A stretch of DNA of 64,000 nt from QHXW01 sp963768075 (lineage in GTDB: Bacteria > Acidobacteriota > Terriglobia > Bryobacterales > Bryobacteraceae): assembly GCA_963768075.1 (NCBI GenBank), contig CAVYHD010000021.1, positions 62,001 through 126,000 of the forward strand, written 5' to 3'. Below the pieces are notes generated by a model that saw only the letters and a list, made by a program, of their open reading frames with translations, was not told the DNA's origin and made no database searches. Positions 48,156 to 55,871 of the stretch are shown in pieces; position 1 is the stretch's first letter; each line of letters begins with the position of its first letter. The position numbers were made by a program, and so were the translations under genes.

Positions 48156-48851
48156 CTACTTAGAAGGCGCGGCTGCCTTTTTGGCGGTACCGGACTTCTT
48201 CGTCGCGGCTGGCGCTGGTGGCGGTCCCACGCGCGTGAGCTTGATGCTCAAGATTTTCACCGGCGTCTTCGGCTTGTCTTCGGCACCGCGTGGCACCGCG
48301 GCAATTTGGTGCACGACATCCTGGCCTTCGATTACTTGCCCGAAGATGGTGTGCTTCCCATTCAGATAAGTTGGTGTACCGTCGGTGATGAAGAACTGCG
48401 TGCTGCCCGTATGCGGTTCGCCAATATTGGCCATGGCCAGACGTCCTGGCACGTCGAACTGGAGCGTCGGGACAAATTCATCCGGGATGGTATAACCGGC
48501 GTCGTAGCTTCCCATGCCGGTCGGGTCCCCCCCCTGAATCATAAATCCGGGAATCACGCGGTGAAATGTTACTCCTGTAAAAAATGGCCGCTTCACCTTT
48601 TGCCCGGTCTTGGGATCGCGAAACTCCTTCGTCCCGCGGACCAGGCCCGTGAAGTTCCGGACTGTAATGGGAGTTTCCTTCTCAAACAGGTGAATGGTGA
48701 TGACGCCGAGCGTAGTCGTCATTGCGGCGTACAGGCCGTTCTCGCGCGCCGGTTTCGGCTGCGCTGCGTCAGCTTTTGGCGCCGGTGCCGCCGGCGGAGT
48801 CTGCGCCGCGAGCGCACACCCAATCAAAGCAAGAGCTGCCAATCGATTCAT
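48156..48851 (-). CDS. exported peptidyl-prolyl cis-trans isomerase (cyclophilin type)
   Basis: A protein-folding catalyst of about 231 residues. The start at 48851 gives a signal peptide (MNRLAALALIGCALAAQTPP); an upstream extension to 48923 is not conserved. An Ala/Pro-rich linker precedes the cyclophilin domain: TPITVRNFTGLVRG, FFTGVTFHRVIPGFMIQGGD with the catalytic Arg, GRLAMANIGEPHTGSTQFFI and HTIFGQVIEGQDVV. The C-terminal tail is rich in Ala and Lys. A lipobox is not clear, so a periplasmic soluble protein is most likely. Confidence 0.93.
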   Translation of the reverse strand: MNRLAALALIGCALAAQTPPAAPAPKADAAQPKPARENGLYAAMTTTLGVITIHLFEKETPITVRNFTGLVRGTKEFRDPKTGQKVKRPFFTGVTFHRVIPGFMIQGGDPTGMGSYDAGYTIPDEFVPTLQFDVPGRLAMANIGEPHTGSTQFFITDGTPTYLNGKHTIFGQVIEGQDVVHQIAAVPRGAEDKPKTPVKILSIKLTRVGPPPAPAATKKSGTAKKAAAPSK

Positions 48852-49005
48852 GCGGTTGATCCTCGCCACGGGAGTATGAAGCAACGAAGCATTATACTGA
48901 AATGCGGTCCCTCGCGGAGGCAACCCTAGGTTTGAAGCGTCCGCCCTTCAGTGGAAAACAGGGTATGATGATCCAGTCAAACAGGGGTTCCGGGAAGGTT
49001 GTGTC

Positions 49006-49377
49006 ATGAGAAAAGCTTTTTGGATTTTGCCATTTCTGGCGCTGGCGCTAAGCGGCGCGGATATCTCAGGAAAGTGGTCCGGCACAATCGACGTCGAAGA
49101 CGCCGGGAACACCACGGAAGTGCAAGTTGAGCTGGTGCAGAAGGCGGATACCGTCTCTGGAAAGATCGGCCGCACCGGCGGCGGGGACGAGGGCACCATC
49201 CGCAACGGTAAAGTGGATGGCGCCAAGGTCTCCTTTGAGGTCGTCTCCCCTCAGACCACCAACCCCTTCAAGTTCACGTTGACCTTGGTGAACGATCACC
49301 TCGAAGGGGAAATGAAGGGCTCGCTGGATGAAGGCGAAATCGTCGGCAAAGTAAAATTAAGTCGCGCGACGACATAG
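49006..49377 (+). CDS. small secreted beta-rich protein, function unknown
   Basis: A 123-residue protein with an N-terminal signal peptide (KAFWILPFLALALSGA) and a mature part made of short beta segments: ISGKWSGTIDVEDAGN, VQVELVQKADTVSGKIG, and FKFTLTLVNDHLEGEMKG. This pattern (GKWxGxxx at the start, xGxxxG turns) is frequent in secreted proteins of Acidobacteria, but no function is known to me. No cysteine is present in the mature part. It stands alone between the cyclophilin and ATP-grasp genes. Confidence 0.7.
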   Translation: MRKAFWILPFLALALSGADISGKWSGTIDVEDAGNTTEVQVELVQKADTVSGKIGRTGGGDEGTIRNGKVDGAKVSFEVVSPQTTNPFKFTLTLVNDHLEGEMKGSLDEGEIVGKVKLSRATT

Positions 49378-49406
49378 CTCGTCGGACCAGCACACGTCCG
49401 GCGCAA

Positions 49407-50768
49407 TTACTTCTGGTCGATGATGAAGGTCGCGGCCAGACCACCCGACGAGGAGTAAGCCCCGGCGGCTCCTCCCGAGAGCCAGCTCGCGCAACCCGAT
49501 ACCTTCCCGAGGAATGCCTGGGGATGCACGTCCACCTGCATCTCGCGATACTCCAGGTGCCCATAGGTCATCATCGGGAACACCGACATCGCCGGCTCCA
49601 CCCGTTCCTGAACGACGTACGGCGACCGTTGCGACTGCCGGACAGCCCGCTCCCACCCGGATTGATCCAGTTCCGAGCCCACGAAGCTCTGCTGATCGCT
49701 GTAATCGTCGTTGGGCTTGAGCACGAGCTTTTCCCGCTGCTGGTGAATGAAATCCAGCAGGTCGATGGGCCGCTCGCGGTAAGCCGTCTTGCCCGGCGTA
49801 ACCAGCCGCGTCCACGGCACGTGGTCTCGGATGGCTCTGCGTTCCAGGGCCGGAAACTTCGCCGTCAACGTTTCGTCGGTCAGCAGCCCAAACAGCGCCT
49901 TCTTGTGAGTCATCTCCGACCGGAAACTGTTCACGACGCAAACCGCGTGATCGCGATACGCCTGTACCAGCGGATGCGAAAGATCGAATCGCATCAGAAA
50001 CTCTTGTACGCTGATACGCCGGTACATGAGGTTGATCTCGAAATTGCCGCAGCGCAGCACGCCGTTGCGGTATTCCAGCTGTTCAGGGGAAACAATTTCG
50101 GTCGCGTAGCCGGCTTCCCGGAAAAACTCGCGAAAAAGCTGATATTCGCCCTGACCCTGACCGTTCCCGGCGAACGGCGTTCGGAATTCCAGTATGGCGA
50201 TGTTGGGCTTCTTGGGTCCGGCAAACTGCTTGTACGCCTTCAGCAGCGCAGACAAGAAATATTTCTTGCCTCCCATGCGGGTCAGCGTATACCGCTTGCG
50301 GAACTCCTTCACCGGCGGGCAGTCGTAAAAGATATCCGCCAGTCCTTCCGCCCATGCCAGTCCGGAGGGTGAGTCGGCGTTATACTGGACCACCTGCAGC
50401 GTCCCGTTCGAAAGATGCAGATCGAATCGCGACGCAACCTCCGACATGTGATACCCCGGGTCCACGGCAGCCAGCATCTTCTCCGCCGGCAGCAGCTGCA
50501 CACGCGCCAATAGCGCTGGCGTGGCCAGCGTCATCTGCTCCATGCGTTCAATTGCCGACATGAGCGCTTCACCGGTCTTCACCATCGACTCATACTGCTT
50601 ACGAGTCACGAAGTTCGGGCGAAGAAAAGGGCAAAGCAGGCGGCCGCCCGCGGACAGCCGTTCGGCTTCCATCTGCTCATGCAGGATCTTGACCCACGAG
50701 AGATCCTTGTGTGGAGGCGCTTCCAGGATCTTGTTGTAACGGCTAATCGCCTCTTGAAGGTGCGACAT
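49407..50768 (-). CDS. circularly permuted ATP-grasp family protein
   Basis: A 453-residue protein resembling circularly permuted ATP-grasp enzymes of the glutathionylspermidine-synthase-like group, which form peptide or amide bonds through an acyl phosphate. Supporting stretches are FVTRKQYESMVKTGEALM near residue 55 and RFDLHLSNGTLQVVQYNADS. NIAILEFRTPF, INLMYRRISVQEFLMRFD, KLVLKPNDDYSDQQSFVG and SPYVVQERVEPAMSVF lie further on. The KPNDDYSG-like segment is the nucleotide-binding loop. The substrate is unknown; no alpha-E or transglutaminase partner gene is next to it. Confidence 0.78.
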   Translation of the reverse strand: MSHLQEAISRYNKILEAPPHKDLSWVKILHEQMEAERLSAGGRLLCPFLRPNFVTRKQYESMVKTGEALMSAIERMEQMTLATPALLARVQLLPAEKMLAAVDPGYHMSEVASRFDLHLSNGTLQVVQYNADSPSGLAWAEGLADIFYDCPPVKEFRKRYTLTRMGGKKYFLSALLKAYKQFAGPKKPNIAILEFRTPFAGNGQGQGEYQLFREFFREAGYATEIVSPEQLEYRNGVLRCGNFEINLMYRRISVQEFLMRFDLSHPLVQAYRDHAVCVVNSFRSEMTHKKALFGLLTDETLTAKFPALERRAIRDHVPWTRLVTPGKTAYRERPIDLLDFIHQQREKLVLKPNDDYSDQQSFVGSELDQSGWERAVRQSQRSPYVVQERVEPAMSVFPMMTYGHLEYREMQVDVHPQAFLGKVSGCASWLSGGAAGAYSSSGGLAATFIIDQK

Positions 50769-51047
50769 TTATAAAAAACACCGATTGAGATTGATGCTCT
50801 TAGTATCGCACGGCAAGACGAGTGCCAAACCCCATAATCCCACCAAATGTATGGAAATAAATGGCTTAAAGTTCTTGCCCAGCGTTGTGCGAGAGTATGC
50901 TGTACCGGCGGAAATCCAGTTTCGCTGGAGCGCAAGCCCTGCCGGGCGTTGTGCAAACGCCAAACTTTCGTGGAATTTGTTTGAGTCGGCGCATTTCCCG
51001 GGCGGCACTTCGAACCTTCTCGCGCACGGGAAATGCGGTGACTCAGA

Positions 51048-51338
51048 TCAGACAGTTTCGAACGGTCCCGCCTGAGATGATTCGTCCAGCAAGATGGATT
51101 GACCCGCCGCCATGGCCCGGACCGGCCGCTCCGCCACGCCAACGAATTGACTGCTCCCACGCGGCGTCCGGTTCTTGCTGCCCCGCGGACGTCCACGTTT
51201 CCTGGCGGCGGTGAGGATGGCCGGAGGTCTGCCGCGGCGATGCTCGCGGCTCTGCGCCAGGTGTTCCAAGTTCACGATCACCGCATCCAGTTGCTCACGC
51301 TCCTGGCGGAGTGCCGCCAGTATTCTATTTACATCCAT
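51048..51338 (-). CDS. small coiled-coil protein with RGRP motifs, family member C
   Basis: A 96-residue protein. The N-terminal helix MDVNRILAALRQEREQLDAV aligns with member A at 4664 (both share LD-x-VI-x2-LE). Two AT-hook-like RRGRPP and RKRGRPRGSK patches follow. The last 35 residues are less basic and not shared, so the end could be altered by an indel. A strong AGGGGGTG ribosome-binding site precedes the ATG. DNA binding through the RGRP patches is a reasonable inference. The 280 bases upstream of its neighbour at 50769 hold no gene I can support. Confidence 0.62.
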   Translation of the reverse strand: MDVNRILAALRQEREQLDAVIVNLEHLAQSREHRRGRPPAILTAARKRGRPRGSKNRTPRGSSQFVGVAERPVRAMAAGQSILLDESSQAGPFETV

Positions 51339-51643
51339 TGCACCCCCTGGTCAGTAACACTTCTGTAAAACATAGTTACTTCTTATTTATACACTCGGAA
51401 GGGCGATCCTTCAAAGAAGAATCTGAAAATTTAGCTCACATTTCCTCAAAAATCGAGTGGTGCATTTTCAGACAATTAAGCGGAATCCTTCGTGGATTAG
51501 CGGTGGAAAAAACATCCGTGGCGGCAGGTGTTTTTTCGGACCTGCACGGCGATTGAGTTAACACCGAGGGTAGTCACCGTACTAGCATCGGAATGCTGGC
51601 TGCGCATTAACTCTTTAACTCTCTCTTCTTTCGTCTCCCCCAC
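51339..51643. other. AT-rich intergenic region with a hairpin
   Basis: About 305 bases without a convincing gene. GAAAAAACATC (51506-51516) can pair with GGTGTTTTTTC (51527-51537) as an 11-bp stem with one G-T pair and a 10-base loop. On the minus strand the A-run and T-run flank the stem as in a weak terminator for the membrane-protein gene ending at 51644. GAGTTAA near 51554 and TTAACTC near 51608 form a longer-range inverted pair. Confidence 0.4.
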
Positions 51644-51985
51644 TCAAGCGGTCGAGCCAGCCTTGTAGCGCTGTGTGGCGAAGCCGACAATCGCTCCCAG
51701 AATGCTGCCGGGAAGCATAATTTCGAAATAATACCCATGCTGCATCCAAGCCACCAGGAAGGCAAGAAGCATTCCGACTGCCAGCCCGAACACAATTCCC
51801 AGGCCCAGCGAATGCACCTTTTTCGCGAAATAGCCGATGCAGACACCGGTGATTATCCCTTTAATGGTCGAGCCGATGACGATGCCAACGAGTCCCGCTC
51901 TGGCAGCAGGCGTAAACCAAGCGGTTAAGCCATCGAAGATTCCCAGGAATCCACCCAACAGCAATCCAAAAACCGGCTTATTCAT
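51644..51985 (-). CDS. small glycine-rich membrane protein, function unknown
   Basis: A 113-residue protein with four hydrophobic segments containing many glycines (FGLLLGGFLGIFDGLTAW, GLVGIVIGSTIKGIITG, LGIVFGLAVGMLLAFL, and LPGSILGAIVGFA). Small-residue packing patterns suggest a compact membrane bundle. No named family is recognised. It follows the kinase gene cluster on the same strand, 67 bp downstream of the Ser/Thr kinase stop. Confidence 0.65.
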   Translation of the reverse strand: MNKPVFGLLLGGFLGIFDGLTAWFTPAARAGLVGIVIGSTIKGIITGVCIGYFAKKVHSLGLGIVFGLAVGMLLAFLVAWMQHGYYFEIMLPGSILGAIVGFATQRYKAGSTA

Positions 51986-52052
51986 TTCGCGTCTCCCTTT
52001 TTTGGCAGCATGTGCCGCCGCAACCTTCTATTACGTTTTACCCGGGAATCCT

Positions 52053-52967
52053 TTAACGCTTGGTCCAGAAAAAGAGCAGGATGCGCATTGCCAGATACGC
52101 AGTCACCAGTAACACCAGCGTCCGGTCTCGCGAAATCAGGCGGCCGAGGCGCTCCAGGATCGTCTCGCGATAGGCCAGCACCGGCTCGCCGTTTTGAAAA
52201 CGCTCGATCTCGCGTGCCAGATCGAGCACCGTAGCGTAACGCATGCCGCGGTCCGTGGATGCCGCCTTCTGCCAAATCGCCTGGAGCCGTTTGGGGATCT
52301 GGCTGCTATGGGGTGCGACCAGCGTTTCCAAAGTCTTGCCCAGAGAGTAGCCATCGCTCCGCGCGTCCACTTGATCCTCAGCGCCAGCTACTTGCTCGGG
52401 AGCCATATAGCCGGGAGTGCCGGCCGCCCGCAAAGATTCCCGCCCCACACCGGCGATTTTGGCGACGCCCCAGTCCAGAACGAGCACTTCACCGAACTGG
52501 CCAACCATGATATTTGCCGGCTTCAGATCCCGGTGAATGACGCCCTGGGAGTGCGCAAAGCTGACCGTTTCGCAGATTCGCAGAAAGACGCGCAGCCGGT
52601 CCGCGAGCGGCGCTTCAGCCTGCGCGTAACCGTCAAGTCGCGTGCCTTCCACAAACTTCATGGCATAGAAGATTCGTCCATCCGGCAGTGTTCCCAGGTC
52701 GTGAACGGGAACGATTCCCGGGTGTTCGAGGCGCGCCAGAATGCGGGCCTCTTCAGCCATCCGTTCGGCGGCCTGGCCGTCCGCATCCGGAATCCGCAAG
52801 ACCTTGAGCGCCACGCGCCGCGCCAGTTGCGTGTCGAGACCCAGGTAGACCACGCCCATTCCGCCGTGGCCGATCTCCCCGATCAGCTCATAACGCGAGC
52901 CCGTAAAATCGGGCTCCGTGACCACCTCGCGCACATGACCGATGACGGCGTCGGGCAACGATTCCAT
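52053..52967 (-). CDS. membrane-anchored Ser/Thr protein kinase
   Basis: A 304-residue Hanks-type kinase. The catalytic domain (residues 25-260) has IGHGGMGVVYLGLD (P loop), VALKVL with the Lys, VIHRDLKPANIMVG (catalytic loop), LDWGVAKIAG in place of DFG, and GTPGYMAPEQ. One membrane helix near residues 283-300 ends the protein, with almost no extracytoplasmic domain. It overlaps the upstream ECF sigma factor gene by one base (TAATG), so the two are translationally coupled and may form a signalling pair. Confidence 0.93.
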   Translation of the reverse strand: MESLPDAVIGHVREVVTEPDFTGSRYELIGEIGHGGMGVVYLGLDTQLARRVALKVLRIPDADGQAAERMAEEARILARLEHPGIVPVHDLGTLPDGRIFYAMKFVEGTRLDGYAQAEAPLADRLRVFLRICETVSFAHSQGVIHRDLKPANIMVGQFGEVLVLDWGVAKIAGVGRESLRAAGTPGYMAPEQVAGAEDQVDARSDGYSLGKTLETLVAPHSSQIPKRLQAIWQKAASTDRGMRYATVLDLAREIERFQNGEPVLAYRETILERLGRLISRDRTLVLLVTAYLAMRILLFFWTKR

Positions 52968-53716
52968 TACGCCTCGATTCCCAGCGCCGCACGCACCTCG
53001 TCGCGAAACTCCTGCTCGGACCCCGTCGTCTCTCGAATACGCTCCAGGATACGATTGCGAAAGCGGCGGCGCATAGCGGCGAGGTAGTTGGTCACCGTGG
53101 TGGCCGTGAGAGCCAATTCGGCGGCCAAGCTGTTGTAACTGAGCCGTTCAGCGCCATGATTCAGGTCATATCGCTCGAAGACCTCGTACTGAATCTGCTG
53201 GCCGAGCCCTTCACATTCCCGCTTCAGATCTTCCGCCGCAAGGGTGAAAAGATTGCGCACCCATTCCCGGTGGAAGTATTCCTCCGGTGTTGGTTCAGTG
53301 GATGCGATCTCGCGCGGCCGATTCTGGTCCTCCGTGTCGTCGAAATGCAGCGATACGAGCTTCGCACCACCGCCCCGCTTGATCCGAGCGGCAGCTTTGT
53401 TCTCGTTCGCCAGAAACCCTTCGAGGCACAAGCGCAGGTAGGTGCGGAACCGGGCCTTGGCCGGGTCGTACCCGCGGAATAATTCCTTTTCCAGCGCCCG
53501 CACAAAAAACGCTTGCGTCAAATCCTTGGCATCTTCATTCGACTGATTCCAGCGAACCCGAATGTACTTGTAGACCGGCTTCCAATAGGCCGCGATGAGG
53601 GCTCCCCTGGCATGTTCGCGCGAACGGGTATCCGGACTCCGGAGGTCGTCGATTGCCGGGCGGCAAGTCTCCGGAAAACGGCTATGCGGCCCGCCGATGT
53701 CCGTGTCTGCATCCAT
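52967..53716 (-). CDS. ECF-type RNA polymerase sigma factor
   Basis: About 249 residues. The region-2 helices (AYWKPVYKYIRVRWNQSNEDAKDLTQAFF) are clear, with the DLTQAFFVRALEK pattern of large ECF factors. The region-4 helix-turn-helix is LSYNSLAAELALTATTVTNYL near the C terminus. The insert between regions is longer than in small ECF factors, as in several Acidobacteria and Planctomycetes groups. The start at 53716 is preferred over an upstream in-frame codon at 53782. It pairs with the overlapping Ser/Thr kinase and is divergent from pqqA, so it could control the pqq genes; this is inference. Confidence 0.85.
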   Translation of the reverse strand: MDADTDIGGPHSRFPETCRPAIDDLRSPDTRSREHARGALIAAYWKPVYKYIRVRWNQSNEDAKDLTQAFFVRALEKELFRGYDPAKARFRTYLRLCLEGFLANENKAAARIKRGGGAKLVSLHFDDTEDQNRPREIASTEPTPEEYFHREWVRNLFTLAAEDLKRECEGLGQQIQYEVFERYDLNHGAERLSYNSLAAELALTATTVTNYLAAMRRRFRNRILERIRETTGSEQEFRDEVRAALGIEA

Positions 53717-53770
53717 GGGAAATCCAGACGATTCTCGCACAGCCGAAAAGAAAAGGTGTGATCCTGTATG

Positions 53771-53799
53771 TTGCGTGGACACCAGGTACCGGGTACAAT
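53771..53799 (+). promoter_or_regulatory. sigma-70-type promoter of pqqA
   Basis: TTGCGT (53771-53776) and TACAAT (53794-53799) are separated by exactly 17 bases. A GGAG ribosome-binding site lies at 53823-53826, nine bases before the pqqA ATG. The predicted leader is about 30 bases. Confidence 0.6.
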
Positions 53800-53835
53800 A
53801 GTTTCTTTACGTAACTCAACCTGGAGACACATACC

Positions 53836-53913
53836 ATGGAATGGACCACACCGGATTTTCAGGAAGTCTGCCTGAGCTGCGAAATCAACACGTACGCTAA
53901 CCCCGAGTACTAA
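53836..53913 (+). CDS. pqqA: PqqA, precursor peptide of pyrroloquinoline quinone
   Basis: A 25-residue peptide ending in CEINTYANPEY. The Glu (position 16) and Tyr (position 20) that are fused to build PQQ are present at the canonical E-x3-Y spacing. Two cysteines (V-C-L-S-C) lie just before the Glu, which is not usual in proteobacterial PqqA. The gene is followed directly by pqqB, pqqC, pqqD and pqqE, which settles the assignment. A clear promoter and ribosome-binding site precede it. Confidence 0.93.
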   Translation: MEWTTPDFQEVCLSCEINTYANPEY

Positions 53914-53922
53914 ATTGCCCGC

Positions 53923-54843
53923 GTGCGGGTGAAGATCCTCGGTTCCGCCGCGGGTGGCGGATTCCCGCAGTGGAATTGTGCCTGCGCGAATTGCCGGCGA
54001 ATCCGGGAGCACACGCTGCGCGGTTCCACGCGCACTCAGGTGCAGGTCGTGGTGTCTTCGGACGACCGTAGTTGGTATCTGCTGAGCGCGTCGCCTGATC
54101 TCCCCCGCCAAATCGAGGCCTTCCCGAAGCTCCATCCCACTGCGCAATCCCGCGAGACTCCTATCGCCGCCATCGTTCTTCCAGGCGCGGACCTGGACCA
54201 GGTTCTTGGTCTGATCCTCCTACGGGAGTCACAGCCGCTGCGCGTCTATGCCACTCCGTCCATCCGCAGGATTATCATGGACAACAACATCATCTTCGCC
54301 ATGATCAAGCAGCAAGTCACCTGGGTTGATCTGATTCCGGGCACTGCGTTGGAGCTGTCCTCCGTCGCCGGCGCCCCATCGGGGATACGCTGTCTTCCGT
54401 TCCCGCTCTCTGGCAATTACCCGCATTACGTGGATGCGCAACTGGCGGCGTCTCTGCCAGCCGCCGAAGCGGTGCTGGGCTTGTGCCTCGATGCGCCAGG
54501 CGGGCGGCGCCTGACCTACATGCCCGGCGCACCGTCCATCGAAAAATCCTGGCTTGAGAAACTGGAGACGACCGACTTGCTTTTGTTCGACGGCGCCTTC
54601 TGGACCGACGACGAATTGATTCGGATTCAAGGAGCCGGCCGCACGTCCCGCCAGATGGGACACCTTCCCATCTCCGGGGAGAACGGCAGTCTGGCGCAAC
54701 TGGCGAAACTCCAGCGCCCCCGTAAGGTTTACATCCACGTGAACAACACCAATCCCATACTGGATGAAGACAGCCCCGAATACCGTCGCGTATGCGACGC
54801 CGGCTGGGAAGTCGCTCAAGACGGCATGGAGTTCGAGCTATGA
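53923..54843 (+). CDS. pqqB: PqqB, metallo-beta-lactamase-fold hydroxylase of PQQ biosynthesis
   Basis: A 306-residue protein; in the current pathway model PqqB hydroxylates the tyrosine of the cross-linked Glu-Tyr. The start is GTG 53923, or GTG 53929. The family hallmark LGSAAGGGFPQWNCACANCR has the Cys-x-Cys-x2-Cys zinc site. IHVNNTNPILDEDSPEYRRV and the ending VAQDGMEFEL are typical. In the segment normally reading D-x-I-DH-x2-GLL, this protein reads DLDQVLGLILL, so a conserved His is Gln. The stop overlaps the pqqC start (ATGA). Confidence 0.93.
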   Translation: MRVKILGSAAGGGFPQWNCACANCRRIREHTLRGSTRTQVQVVVSSDDRSWYLLSASPDLPRQIEAFPKLHPTAQSRETPIAAIVLPGADLDQVLGLILLRESQPLRVYATPSIRRIIMDNNIIFAMIKQQVTWVDLIPGTALELSSVAGAPSGIRCLPFPLSGNYPHYVDAQLAASLPAAEAVLGLCLDAPGGRRLTYMPGAPSIEKSWLEKLETTDLLLFDGAFWTDDELIRIQGAGRTSRQMGHLPISGENGSLAQLAKLQRPRKVYIHVNNTNPILDEDSPEYRRVCDAGWEVAQDGMEFEL

Positions 54844-55586
54844 TCACCGTCTCGCCGTCCGGCTTGCTTACCGCCGCGGAATTGGCTGCGCGTCTCCGTG
54901 CGGTTGGAGAAGAGCGTTACCACCATCGTCATCCCTTCCACCTGTTGATGCACGAAGGGAAGCTGACGCGAGGGCAGCTCCAGGCGTGGGCGCTCAATCG
55001 TTTCTACTACCAGAGCCAGATCCCCGTGAAAGATGCCTTGATTCTTTCGCGTAGCGACGATCCTGATTTTCGCCGGCTCTGGCGCAAGCGCGTGGTGGAT
55101 CATGACGGCGAGCGTTCTGGCGATGGCGGCATCGAGCGTTGGCTGCGTCTCGCCGAAGCCACCGGCCTGGAGCGTGAGCGGGTGGCCTCCGCGCGCGAAG
55201 TGCTGCCGGCCACGCGATACGCGGTCAATGCCTATCTGGAGCTGGTTTCGCGCAAGACCTTCCTCGAAGCCGTAGCGTCGTCGCTCACCGAAATGTTTTC
55301 CCGCGATTTGATTGCCCTGCGCATGGACAAACTGCGCCAACACTATCCGTGGCTTGTGAGGGGTCTGGCTTATTTCGAAGCGCGTCTCACCCAAGCTCCG
55401 GACGACGCCCGCTTTGCGCTCGACTGGGTCACGGAGCACGCCTCCACGCGCGTTGACCAGGAACTTGCCATCGGCGCACTGCGCGCCAAATGCGACATCC
55501 TGTGGGCGCAGTTGGACGCTTTATACTTTGCGTACGTCAACCCCGGCTGGCCTCCGCCCGGCGCGTTTCGCGTGGAGGCAGTGTGA
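54840..55586 (+). CDS. pqqC: PqqC, pyrroloquinoline-quinone synthase
   Basis: Cofactorless oxidase that carries out the final ring closure and eight-electron oxidation to PQQ. The 248-residue length is normal. Motifs include YHHRHPFHLLMHEGKLTRGQ and WALNRFYYQSQIPVKDA. LWRKRVVDHDGE, PATRYAVNAYLELV and ALRAKCDILWAQLDALYFAY follow. The start ATG overlaps the pqqB stop by 4 bp and its own stop overlaps the pqqD start, so translation is coupled along the operon. Confidence 0.96.
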   Translation: MITVSPSGLLTAAELAARLRAVGEERYHHRHPFHLLMHEGKLTRGQLQAWALNRFYYQSQIPVKDALILSRSDDPDFRRLWRKRVVDHDGERSGDGGIERWLRLAEATGLERERVASAREVLPATRYAVNAYLELVSRKTFLEAVASSLTEMFSRDLIALRMDKLRQHYPWLVRGLAYFEARLTQAPDDARFALDWVTEHASTRVDQELAIGALRAKCDILWAQLDALYFAYVNPGWPPPGAFRVEAV

Positions 55587-55864
55587 GCCGGATATCGGCC
55601 GCCAGCCATCCCAGGCTCCGCCCCGGCTGCCGCTTGAGTGAGTCTGCTCAGCAGGGCGACGTCCTGCTCATCCCTGAGGGTGTTCTCCGTTTGGTGGGGC
55701 CGGGTCGAAAAATTGTGGAGCGTTGCGACGGCCAGCGCACCGTGGACGGCATTGTCCGTGAGCTCACCGCCGAGTTTCCCGCGGTGGACCCCGGCCGTAT
55801 CGAAACTGAAGTGGCCGCGTTCCTCGATCGCCTGCACCAGAAGGGCGTTCTCGATCTTGAATGA
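55583..55864 (+). CDS. pqqD: PqqD, PqqA-binding chaperone
   Basis: A 93-residue peptide chaperone (RRE-type fold) that presents PqqA to PqqE. It starts at GTG 55583, which overlaps the pqqC stop. The typical pattern is visible: HPRLRPGCRLSESAQQGDVL, LLIPEGVLRLVGPGRKIVER, DGQRTVDGIVRELTAEFP and FLDRLHQKGVLDLE. The stop is 7 bp before pqqE. Confidence 0.93.
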   Translation: MSRISAASHPRLRPGCRLSESAQQGDVLLIPEGVLRLVGPGRKIVERCDGQRTVDGIVRELTAEFPAVDPGRIETEVAAFLDRLHQKGVLDLE

Positions 55865-55871
55865 GCGCGTC

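Noticed and set aside
48164..48182. Terminator-like AAGGC-GCGGCT-GCCTTTTT after the S1 gene
   Set aside because: The stem has only 5 bp and the bases encode the Lys/Ala tail of cyclophilin on the other strand; evidence is too weak for a feature.
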